60,000 bases of DNA, taken from NCBI RefSeq assembly GCF_932526225.1, contig NC_064038.1, positions 5,442,741 through 5,502,740 on the forward strand. Direction: 5' to 3'. Origin of the DNA: Nematostella vectensis. Taxonomy: Eukaryota; Cnidaria; Anthozoa; Actiniaria; Edwardsiidae. Each line of letters starts with the position of its first letter. Position 1 is the first letter of the stretch. The notes beneath the pieces are model-generated. The model had not been told where the DNA came from and did not search any database. It was given only the letters and a program-made list of their open reading frames with translations. Positions 1 to 10,900 of this stretch are shown here, piece after piece. The translations under genes and the position numbers were made by a program.

Positions 1-560
1 GTCCATTCGTGTAGTGATGCTCAAAGACTGGCTTCTGTCCTCAGGAAGAATTCCATGAACTTTAAAGTTGTGTCAATGGTGGGTTGACCTTGTCTTGAAT
101 GCTGCTAAATGGGTTCTCCCCTTTGCAAAAAAGAGGTGACCAGGCACGTACCCAGGATTAGCTGGGGGGGGGGTGCAGTCATAGGTATCATATGAAAAAA
201 GCCTAATATTTGAAGATTCCTTGTGGCCCACACCCTGTGCAACGCCCTGTGTACAAGCCTGAATGACAGTGACCAATCAGGTCCGTAGCCAGGACTATGA
301 CAGCGACGATGATAATGACAAAATGATGATGATAACAGTGAGGATGATGGTGAGGACCATGACATAGCTCGAGTATCAGGCAATTTTATTTTTCTAAAAT
401 TGAAGAGTAAAAAAAATAAAAATAAAACAGTACACGGAAAAAAAGATGTCACTCGGGCAAAACGGTGGTGGTGATGATATTGATTATGGTGATGATAGTG
501 ATGTTAATGATATTGATGGTGATGATAATAAAGACGATGGCTCTTGATTATCCTCGCCAG
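1..560 (+). other. intron of paracaspase gene, with MITE and GAT-rich tract
   Basis: Non-coding by position: it ends in a good acceptor at 558-560. It holds a 121-bp MITE (141-261) and GATGAT-rich simple sequence at about 300-350 and 465-545. No exon is recognisable in it. Confidence 0.6.
141..261. mobile_element. MITE, CAGG...CCTG family (copy 1)
   Basis: It starts CAGGCACGTACCCAGGATT and ends in the inverted form GTACAAGCCTG. The interior matches the copy at 5367-5522 (shared CATAGGTATCATATG followed by an AAGATTCCTT stretch). No clean target duplication is seen here. Confidence 0.55.
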
Positions 561-3500
561 GTTAACTTAACCCGAGTAGAGATGGACAAGGCTATCAATT
601 TATTCCTCGACCTCCTCGGTGAAAATGTTTACGGCTTGCTATACTTCGCCGGCCATGGCTTCGAGGAACAGGGCCAGAACTACATGGTTCCTATAGACGC
701 CGAGAGGGACTGGGCCCCTGACGAGGCGGTCTGTGTACAGAAGGTGTTCGAGATGATGCATGCGCGCGGCACTCAACTGAACATCTTCCTTCTGGACATC
801 TGCAGGAAGAGGTTGGTGGCGGTATGAGCTCAGTTGTACGATCTTTGTCTTTCCAGCAAGAGGGCCAGGGTTCAATCCCAGATCTGGTCAACTTGGGATT
901 TTTTCAGACTGTGAGTTCCGGTCGTCCCCTCGGATAAGAACGTTAAGCCGGGGGTCCCGTCTCTCACTGCACATTATTAACCTGTGTTAAGAGGCGTAAA
1001 AAAACCGCTGGGGACGCTGGCCCGTGGTACCATCTTCAGTGACAGTGCTTGCACACAAACCCACACTGATGGTTGTTAAATGCGTGGAGCAGTCCGTATC
1101 TACAAACTGACGGGTAAAGTCAGTCACATGATAAGCGCTCTTGATCGTGTCTAGCGATGTTGATTTGCGTTTGTGTTACACAAATACTATGCCTTTTTAT
1201 TTCGGGGGTATGAGGGCGTGGTTTCATGGGTATACTAATCTCCCGTTCCCCTTTAGAAGGGACGTCAATTCAATATGTATAAGTCACGGTTACCCACCAC
1301 CGAGGTAGCCTTGTCCGAATTGAACGAATAGACATGTTATGTTGACATGACATCAAAATTTCTGCGCGCATCTTATACGTGTCCTCCAGAGCCGTGACGA
1401 GTCAGGCCTACAAGATGGAAACCTACTCCTTTCCATTTGACGCCCAGCTCGTCACTGGATACGCCACGTGAGTCAATCTGTCACTACATGTTTTTTTACA
1501 CATTGATTTCTGCTTAGACGACTCTGATGGTGGCTCGGATTAGTTTTGTGGAAGCTCGGATTAGTTCGGTGGTGTCTCGGATTAGTTCGATGCCGGCTCG
1601 GATTAGTTCGGTGGTCACTCGGGTTTGTTCGATGGTGTCTCGGATTAGTTCAATGCTGGCTCGGATTAGCTCGATGTCGGTTTAGATAAATTCGATGTTG
1701 GCTCAGATTAGTTGGATGCTGGCTCGGATTAGTTCGATGTTAGTTTGGATTAGTTCGATGTTAGTTTAGATTAGTTCGAAGTTGGCTCGGATTAGTTCGG
1801 TGGTGGCTGGGGCTAGTTCGATGTTAGCTCGGATTAGTTTGGTCGGTGGTGGCTCGGGCTAGTTCGGCGGGGACTCGGATCAGTTCAGTGGTGGCTCGGA
1901 TTAGTTCGGCGGTGGATCGTGATCGGATTATAGTAGAGGTGGTTGGCTCGGATTATGCCTCGGGTTTGTTCGATATTGACTCGGGACTTTCTCGCCCTTC
2001 TAGCTGTAAAGGGAGCGATGCATACGAGCGAAAGAGTGACAGTAACGGCATTTATATGAAGCATCTCCTGAATAACATCACGTTGGACGTGAAGGTGGAA
2101 GACGTACTGCACCGAGTCGCGGCAGGTATGGCGTGACACGAGAGAGAGCGTGACGTGCCGTGACACCTTGTGTGACAGCGTACAATGATGTGACATAATA
2201 TTACGTATTTCGTTACACGATACGCGAAAGAGGGTGACGTGTTTGGGGTGCATTGTACGCTGTCACACTGTATCATTACATATTTCGTTACACGAAGCGC
2301 GAGAGAGGGTGACGGGCGTGACAAATCACATTTGATAGTGTATGAGTGCCGTAGTGTCGGACGTAAATTGCCCATAGCGTGACATTTCGTGACAAATCGT
2401 ATGACATGCCCACTTCCTTGCCCGCAGACGTTGAGGACGAGGTCGCTATGGATGAGTACACAGAGCGTCAGCGACCCCAGTACGATAGCAAGACTTCAAG
2501 CTCTTTCAGTCTCAGGGACCCTGTGGATCCAAAACTGAGCCCGCAAGAGGAGCGAGAACAGCGCAGCGGTATTTGGCTGGAGTTGCATAGTAAGTGGCTA
2601 TTGCGTCACCCTCCGGATTCTCCACTAATAGTGTATTGTGCTGCTTACTGGACCTAGATGCCGGCAAGGGCATTTGGACACCCATAAATATTTCAAACAC
2701 GTTGCTTTCGTCTGAGTGGTCTATACGAGAGTTGTGGCTCTGGGGTCTGCCGCAAAAGCAGAAAAAAGATTAGATTCCCTGCATGAGTTTTCTTGAACCA
2801 TTTTAGTTAGCACCATGATTCTAGCCAGGCCCGTAGGCTGGATTTGCGTGGGAGGGGGAGGGGTGCGTTTTGAAGACTCCCTCACCCTGCTTCCTGTCGT
2901 CACTAATGCTTCCCATCTACCACAGGGTTACCAGAAAAGCACGTGATCGAGCACCGTGGATGCCGGGTCGAGGTCCGGTTCGAGCACACTAACTGGCTTT
3001 CTAACGTAATCGTGGTCTGTCTCCGCGTGCTGGAGCTCGGCGAGACAAAGATCTGTGACGCGAGTCTCAGTTTGCGGAATCTGCCACAGGTAAAGGCCAT
3101 GTTTTCACGCGCAAATCTCAGTTAACGGAATCTGCCATAGGTAAAGGCCATGTTTTCACGCGCAAATCTCAGTTTACGGGATCTGCCACAGGTTAAGGCC
3201 GTGTTTACACACGTGATTTTCAGTTGACGGGATCTGCCAAAAGTAAAGGCCATGTTTTCACGCGTAATTCTCAGTTTACGGCACCTGCCACAGTCGAAGT
3301 CATCTTTTCACGACTGAAAGAAACAAACAAAGAAAAAAAAACGGAGAGACGGAATGGTAATTTTCTTACTCCATTTGCTACCCCTTCACGTTGGCATATA
3401 CTCGCGCGTAAGAAGCGCAAGTTGAGGTTTCTGACCAGTGTTCTGTTTCATCTCTTACGCCGTTCTTGTTTCTATTTCCAGGACTTTCAAGACTGCCATT

Positions 3501-5142
3501 TTCACCCGTCGACGACAAACATCTTGAGGCAGGTCGTACCGGTAAGACCGCTGAGCGCTTAGTGACTACAGGCTCAAATCATCTTCAACCCGAGGCTCCG
3601 GTATAAAAGGCGATCCCACGCACTTGTGGGGGAGGGGGGCTCTTAGTTGTCTCTGGTCGTTTAAGCGACATGGTCTCTATTCTACCCAACTCTACCTTCC
3701 TGCGCAAAACTTTCTGTGGTCGCTCGTTTATTTTCCACATAAGAAAACAGCGAACAAAAAAGCTCTGCACATGAGGATAAGTAAACACAAAACCTATTGA
3801 GAAAAAATCTTGCCAAAAATAACAAGGAAATGTTGTTAGAATAATTCTTTTTTATTTCGCGCAAAATTTCAAACTCTTCATTTTAACGTTGAATAACAAA
3901 GGTTTACTAAATCTCGTTTAACAACAACCATTCAAGCCCAATGGTTTCTAGGCAATGTTACAAATGATAGCAGGTACAAAAGGGTCGGTCTTATTCCTTT
4001 CATACCAAAACATAGTAACACTGAGGCATCGTCACGCAAACGATGGTGTGATATCACATGTTGTGATGCAACTTTATTCTTGTTTACACAATTTATGATA
4101 CTTTGTATATTGTCACGCAGTGTGAAATATGTTCAGGGTTGTCATTTTTTGGTTGGGGTGTTGTCATGTGATTATAGACATTGTCATGCAACCGCTGATT
4201 TCTTGTCTTGCAGTCCTTTTTGTTTTGTTGTCACGCAACCTTTATAGCCCTTAATATGTGGGTGCTGTTACGCAATATTTATGTTACTTGTTACTTGGGT
4301 GCCGTAACGCAATCTTTAAGTCACTTAATACTTGGGCGCTGTAACGCATATTTAAGTCAATTGATACTTGGGCATTGTAACGCATATTTAAGTCAATTGA
4401 TACTTGGGCGCTGTAACGCATATTTAAGTCAATTGATATTAGGTGCCGTAACGCATATTTAAGTCAATTGATACTTGGGCACTGTAACGCATATTTAAGT
4501 CAATTGATACTTGGGCGCTGTAACGCATATTTAAGTCAATTGATACTTGGGCATTGTAACGCATATTTAAGTCTATCGATACTTGGGCGCTGTAACGCAT
4601 ATTTAAGTCAATTGATACTTGGGCATTGTAACGCATATTTAAGTCTATCGATACTTGGGCGCTGTAGCGCAATCTTGTTGCTGTGCTGTAACACGATCTT
4701 ACGTAATGTGTCACGTTATTCCAGCGGGAGTATCAAGACGAAATTCGAGCACGTACATGGAAGATCGACTCCTCCCCTGAGAAAGAGCCTGCCCCAGTCC
4801 CTGTCGAGCGGATAAGCGAAATTTACAACATACAAAGGTTAAAGGTGAGATCGAGATCCTGACCCACCTCCCCCTCCCTCCCTCGGGGGAAAACCATGTG
4901 TGGCGTATTCGCCTTGGGAGATAATTTAACCTGAATCATACGCACAATCGTCAACCTCCCGCGCCAATTGTAAACACAGGAAGCCCAGTTACTTAAATGG
5001 GACTTTTGATTTCTTGCAGAAAAACCTGACCTTAACGATCAAGTTAAAGTATGTGCTACGTGGATGCGAAGAGCCAGAGAGCAAATACGAGATCAAGGCC
5101 TTTAACATCAAAGAGTTCGGCATTGCTATGGCATTTTGCTAA
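561..5142 (+). CDS. MALT1: MALT1-type paracaspase (C14 peptidase), 3' part of gene
   Basis: Eight exons read in phase: 561-811, 1390-1467, 2004-2125, 2428-2589, 2926-3089, 3482-3541, 4725-4844 and 5020-5142 (TAA), 360 codons in all, each flanked by AG and GT. The first exon holds the caspase-like fold: LLYFAGHGFE with the catalytic His (codon 654-656) and IFLLDICRK with the catalytic Cys (801-803), spaced as in human MALT1. The following exons match the rest of the p20/p10 region and the Ig-like domain that follows it in MALT1. In animals this Cys protease cleaves after Arg and works as scaffold and protease in NF-kB signalling in the cytosol. N-terminal death and Ig domains would lie left of the window. 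The intron at 3090-3481 begins with repeated copies of the preceding exon end. A second paracaspase paralogue is the main alternative identity. Confidence 0.85.
1520..1975. repeat. ~20-bp minisatellite in paracaspase intron
   Basis: Degenerate tandem copies of GGCTCGGATTAGTTCGATG fill the intron between the exons at 1390-1467 and 2004-2125. Copies diverge by substitutions and small length changes. Confidence 0.85.
3066..3310. repeat. 51-bp tandem repeat containing a 5' splice site
   Basis: Copies start at 3066, 3117, 3168, 3219 and 3270 (the last partial). The first copy is the last 24 bases of the exon ending at 3089 plus the first 27 of the intron. Each copy therefore repeats the exon end and the donor (CACAGGTAAAGG, CATAGGTAAAGG, CACAGGTTAAGG, CAAAAGTAAAGG). 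Confidence 0.85.
4283..4670. repeat. 36-bp minisatellite in paracaspase intron
   Basis: About eleven copies of a unit containing GGCGCTGTAACGCATATTT and AAGTCAATTGATACTTGG. It ends about 55 bp before the acceptor at 4723-4724. Confidence 0.9.
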
Positions 5143-5366
5143 AAGAGACGGCTTCTAACAACGAGGAATTCGGCATTGTTACGGCATTTTGCAAAAAGGG
5201 ATGAGCTTTAAAAACGAGTATTACATATTCTGGGTGATATTCACCCAATATACCCCCTGTAATCCGCCCCTGATTGCTACAGCTTGTATCAAGAAGCTCG
5301 AGATGTTTGAAAGGCGTGAAATTATACAAAGGATCGCAGTTTTTATAGCATTAATTAAGCAGGCTT

Positions 5367-5522
5367 CAGGCGCGTACCCAGGATTGGCCGAGGGGGTGCG
5401 CTGTCATAGGTATCATATGGAAATAGAATAGTATTTAAAGATTCCTTAATAAGAAATGACCCACTTTTCAGCCGCCAAGGGGAGGTGCGAGCGCCCTTCA
5501 AACCCCTCTGTGTACGCGCCTG
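5367..5522. mobile_element. MITE, CAGG...CCTG family (copy 2), 5-bp TSD
   Basis: The termini CAGGCGCGTAC and GTACGCGCCTG are perfect inverted repeats of 11 bp. The element is flanked on both sides by GGCTT (5362-5366 and 5523-5527), a 5-bp target duplication. CAG-type termini with a 5-bp duplication suggest a hAT-like (hAT5) non-autonomous element; the superfamily is an inference. Confidence 0.75.
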
Positions 5523-5773
5523 GGCTTTGAAAATCCTCACGAGTACCCACGAGTAGTTTGCCACCGCTACATAGCAGACTGCCACGCCCTCTGGATACTG
5601 CCAAACTGTAAATGAGGAAGTAAAAAAATGTAACGTCGGTACATTATATTATATGACTACTACTATGAATTACAAAGTAATGTCTTCCTTTTCGTGTTGA
5701 AATAATTTTTATGTAAAAATATTGAATATTATAATCGACATAACATAAAGTAGAAAAATGATCACACATAGAC

Positions 5774-5921
5774 GGGCGTAGCAAGGGTTTTGGCTTAGGA
5801 GGCCAAAAATACAGTAAATGTATGAGACATTATCTAAAATACAGGAGAAAATGCATTGAAAGTCCCTTTTGACCCCCCCCCCCCCCCCCCCCTGTCAACA
5901 ATCCTGGCTACGCCGCCGCAT
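5774..5921. mobile_element. probable MITE with GGCGTAGC ends
   Basis: Short inverted ends (GGGCGTAGC and GGCTACGCC) enclose a long C run and AATACAGTAAATGTATGAGA. A reverse-oriented relative lies at about 13680-13835 in the channel gene. Confidence 0.45.
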
Positions 5922-6124
5922 AGATAATCGTGTGTACTAACTCTAAACATCTTTGCTGTTTACGTAAACAGTTGTAAATAGGTCTGAATCCGCATATGAA
6001 GAAAATAAAAACAACATATTTACATGTGTTAGCAGGTTACTCCTTTGTTAAAAGTTTTCGCCAGAGGTCATTCGATTGCAGTTTTGGCCCACAGAATAAA
6101 CTTTAGCGATTAAACGGCAAGTAT

Positions 6125-6565
6125 GACCAAGCAAGGGGTGAGTATGGCCGAGCATGGGGCGAGTGTGGCCGAGCATGGGGCGAGTATGGCCGAGCGTGGG
6201 ACGAGTATGACCGAGCGTGGGACGAGTATGACCGAGCGTAGGACGAGTATGACCGAGCATTGGGCAAGTTAAGGCCGAGCATGGGGCGAGTGTGGCCGAG
6301 CATGGGGCGAGTGTGGCCGAGCATGGGGCGAGTGTGGCCGATCGTGGGACGAGTATGACCGAGAGTGGGACGAGAATGACCGAGCGTGGGACGAGTATGA
6401 CCGAGCGTGGGACGGACCGAGCATGGGGCGAGTTAAGGCCGAGCATGGGGCGAGTTGAGGCCGAGCATGGGGCGAGTGTGGCCGAGCTTGGGACGAGTAT
6501 GACCGAGCGTGGGACGAGTATGACCGAGCGTGGGGCGAGTTAAGGCCGAGCGTGGGGCGAGTATG
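6125..6565. repeat. 21-bp minisatellite
   Basis: Tandem copies of TATGACCGAGCGTGGGACGAG and the variant TGTGGCCGAGCATGGGGCGAG. Because 21 is a multiple of 3, open frames occur on both strands; they are not genes. Confidence 0.9.
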
Positions 6566-6590
6566 AGTTCTCGAGGCCGACCAATTTTTA

Positions 6591-6750
6591 GCAGGGCCGT
6601 AGCAGGGGGTGGGGCACTGGCATATCCCCCCCCCCTAAATATTTTCAAAAATTATTAGAAAATGACCAGTAAGGGCGTGACTGTGCCGCTAATATTTTCT
6701 TCATGTTTCTTTATTGTTCCCCCCAATCTTACGGGACCTGCTACGACTCT
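6591..6750. mobile_element. probable MITE with CAGGGCCGTAGCAGG-like ends
   Basis: The left end CAGGGCCGTAGCAGG resembles the inverse of the right end CCTGCTACGACTCTG. The right boundary and target duplication are not certain. Confidence 0.4.
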
Positions 6751-7216
6751 GTTTAGTGCGTATAATTTATGTCATAGCTAGCAAATATATGCTCAAAGTA
6801 CTATTATTTAGTTCCAGGAAAAATCCGTAATCACCCACGGAGAGGATGTATCATTTTTCGCCTTGCCCTAATTCTACCTTTGTTACAATTTTGAAATAGC
6901 TTCCCTTGGAGCGATTGGAAACAGCATGCTGTCTCAAGTAAGCTATCTGAGAGATATAATTAGTTCCGCCGTATTTAAGCCTGCTTTGACGCAAACGCAG
7001 AGGCAAGCCCAAAAAAAGGGTTTGTTTCTATTAGAAACGAGTTGTGAATGGGTAAACTGCCACACGAAACTCATCAAACTCTGCCTTGTACCAGGCGTCT
7101 CAAGTCAGTAAAAACAAGTAAAAAATATACGGGTAAGCGCAAAGGAACAAGGGAAGGGTCACCCCTGTTCGCTTAGTCCTTAGTTGATTGCGTTTCTTTG
7201 TTTGTTTTCCCTTTAA

Positions 7217-7462
7217 AACCGCATTGTCACCAGTTTGCTTCCGGTCGATTAGGTAACAATCTCCGATGATTTTGAACGGAAAACGCGAAAACTATTTTTA
7301 AATATTGAAAGCAGTGTGTTTATTGGATGTTTCTTTGAGGATGTGATTGATAATTTACAGCGGATGGCTTGTTTAATATCTCGGATTTTAATAGATCCCT
7401 TTGTCTTTTAACGGTTGAGGTTCCCGTCGGACCTCCGGAAGTAAACTGGTGACAATACGGCG
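7217..7462. mobile_element. TTAA-flanked MITE (piggyBac/Kolobok type)
   Basis: TTAA occurs at 7213-7216 and 7463-7466. Inside, the left end AACCGCATTGTCACCAG and the inverted right end CGCCGTATTGTCACCAG continue into TTT(G/A)CTTCCGG, about 25 of 28 matching positions. It is 246 bp with no coding content and sits about 470 bp upstream of the channel start codon. Confidence 0.75.
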
Positions 7463-7928
7463 TTAAACTGACAATCGTTAATCTCTGGAATTTTGGAATG
7501 TGTAAAATGTGTTAACGTTTTATGAAAAAGAAGACTTTTTTTGTTGATGCCATGCATTGATTCAAATTTGTTTCTGCAGGCAATTTAAAAGAAAAAAACA
7601 TTCTTACAATTGTAAACGGATTGAGAAACAGAATTATTAATAGATACATCCTAAAGCTGGTTCTAATTAAAAACGAAATAAAAGTACAAACTTGCCAATT
7701 ATTAAGGACACCGGCTGGTGCTTAAATTGATTTCACTGAAACAAGCGCGGCATGCCCTGATTTTTGTGGCCACCTTTTTTATATGCTAACAGCTTTCCGT
7801 TGGTACACAAAGGCCGGTGCACCATAAACACTACTTGAAACAGTTTTACTGTAGAGACCCTTTTTAAGGAAATATCCAAAACGACATTTTTATTCAAAAT
7901 TTAGTTGCTTTCGTGAATATACGGCGTA

Positions 7929-10900
7929 ATGCCGAGATCTCCAAAAGAAGTTTTGAAGGACTTTGGCGAAACAACAACTGCGCATGGAATTGGAAAACTT
8001 GTCGGATCAAAACATCCGATTCGCAAAACAGTTTGGCTTGTTCTTCTGTGCGTTTGCTTTGGATATGTAATATACCAAATCAAGGAGCTATGTGGGCAAT
8101 ACAAAGAGCACCAAATAACCGTGATGTCGCATGCAGAGAGAAAAAAAGAAATACCTTTCCCTGGAGTAACAGTTTGTAACCTTAACCCGGTGAGAAAAAG
8201 CAAGATAATTGAACACAACTTGACGGAATTATTGGTGAGTTGATAATTGATAAAAGTATATTTTCCTCAGAGATATATGCATGTTATTATTATTTATTTT
8301 TTTTTGCTAAAAATTTAACCTTATAACTCACATATCTCCTAATCTGCACCTTTTGGCGATTTGATGTTTTTCGTTAATGTTGTTTTTTATTTATTCTGTA
8401 ATTTTGTTACCTTGGCTACACTAATACGGTTTTCTTTTATGATAGCCACCGAGCAAAATCTACCGTCAATATGCAAGCTAATGTAGAATATGTGAGCCGT
8501 GGTGATTCACAAAGTTGAGCTGTTTCTCGAGAGTGCTGACCAACATATTATACGATGGCTCACAAAACTAGCATAATAAAAAGACTAACACTCGAATGCT
8601 TTTTTCTGTTTATATGTGTTGCGTTTCTTAATTTTTATTTTTAAGGGGGGGGGGGGGGTAACTTTTGCTTTTAGAGTGTCTACTAGTTTTCGGAACTGTC
8701 ACTCGATACGACACACAACTCTAAGCAATATTTAAAGATAAATAAAAGTAAGCGGGGCATTACTTCACCACCTATACTTTGAAACCTAAGATTTTCCAGG
8801 ATTTTTAAGTGCATTTTTCTGCCCTGTATCGCTAAAATGCCAAGTAAATTTTTTTTTTTTGCTCGCCATTCCGAAATTCTCGCAGATAGCAAGAAGTCAA
8901 AATGCTTATATTCGTTAATGCCATTTACTAGCCCTTCAAAATAGTGACTGAATTACAAATTTACAGCAGACAACTTGGAGGAATCATGAAAAATTCTCAA
9001 TACTTGTTTGTAAATATTCCTGACTTTTTAAAAAGTAAAAAGCGCACTTGTTAATAAAAATATGCTTTATTTTAGAAACCCAGCGGGCCAAATGCAATCG
9101 GTAAGTGCATCACGTTGATCAAACAGCATCTATAGACGAAACGTACCACAGATTTGATTTGTATATAATTTTACACTCATTTCTGCTTATACTACATAGG
9201 TAGGCATTGGTAGATCTAAAGGTTTTTCGTTGGTTCAATAAAGTCTCTCACTAAACAATGCCCAGTGGTACCATTCTCAGTGACTACTCAAAGACCAACA
9301 CACATAGAACCATTGAGGACGCTGGCCATGTGGTACCATTCTCAGTGGCAGTACTATCAGACTAACACACATAGAACCACTGAGGGCACTAGCCCTGTTG
9401 TACCATTCTCAGTGACATGACTTACAGACTAACACATAGAACCACTGAGGACACTGGCTCTGTGGTAACATTCTCAGTGCCAGTACTTACAGTCCAACAC
9501 ACATAGAACCACTGAGGACACTGGCCCTGTGGTACCATTCTCAGTGACTACTCAAAGACCAACACACATAGAACCACTGAGGACGCTGGCCCTGTGGTAC
9601 CATTCTCAGTGACTACTCAAAGACCAACACACATAGAACCACTGAGGACACTGGCTCTGTGGTAACATTCTCAGTGACAGTACTAACAGACTAACACACA
9701 TAGAACCACAGAGGACACTGGCCCTGTGGTACCATTCACAGTGGCAGTACTTACAGACTAACACACATAGAACCACTGAGGACACTTGCCCTGTGGTACC
9801 ATTCTCAGTGACAGTACTTGAAGACTAACACACATAGAACCACTGACAACGCTGGCCCTGCGCTAACATTCTCAGTGACAGTACTTACATTATATCACAA
9901 ATAGAACCACTACTAAGGACGCTGGTCCCATGGTACCATTCTCAGTACCATGCTCATTTCCAAACTCTCAAGTAACTTTAAGAGGTCACCTCAGCTAGAA
10001 TAAGAAACTTTTTGCCTTAACACTTCCTTGCGACCGTTTAGGATTTCCCAACAAGTTGGCAGCTTGTCATTATGAAATATCATGTTTCATTGCTTTGCGT
10101 TACTTGCCGGGTGACATAACCAGATAACACACATATAACCATCTCAAGTCAATAAGGAGAGTACATTTGATAGGTAATCTTTATTGGCAATAGGTCAAGT
10201 GGAGATGAGAAACAAATTGATGTCGATGGTCATGGGTATGAATGCAACCACCAGAACAGAGCTCGGCCATCAAGAGAAAGACTTCATCTTTGGCTGTTAT
10301 TGGCTTGGGCAGCCGTGTAACACATCGTAAGTGTGCCTCTATAACATGAGCCCGGCCTTGCGCCCACACTTAGCGAAGACCGCAAATTAAATAGAATACC
10401 CAAGCAAGAAGCGAGAAATGAAAAGTCCAAATCCATGGAAATTGACAGGACGGCGTACCTACCTTAAAGCCAGTTAAGCCACACATTTGTTATTGTTTTC
10501 ATTAAATATTGGAAGTCATATGATCTAAATCTCGAAATCACCATCTGCAAACAAAGTTTAATAATAAATACTGGTAAATACTTTATTTACCAAATTTAAT
10601 AAAAAATATCCCATATGTTTCCTAAAATCAACCGACGGAAATGCATCCTTTTTTCACTCTTGGTACTTTGCAAGGATGACATTTGGGGGGTAACTAGGTT
10701 TGAAAAATAAATACAAACAGTTTAAAAATATATATAATCTCGTCTTTTAACAATCAATAACTTTATACACGTAACGCTTGATACAAAATTGCACGTTACC
10801 GCGCATTAATGTAAAAATAAAAAAAAACATCGTTTTGAAGTGAGGGGGCAAGGGTCCCACCCCCCCCCCCCCCCCTTCCGCCGCCCCTGAATAACCATAT

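Larger units (their letters stand above)
5143..7928. other. intergenic region, repeats and MITEs
   Basis: It lies between the paracaspase stop and the channel start. It holds MITEs at 5367-5522, about 5774-5921, about 6591-6750 and 7217-7462, a 21-bp array at 6125-6565 and C homopolymer runs near 5873 and 6627. No other gene-like frame was recognised. Confidence 0.6.
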
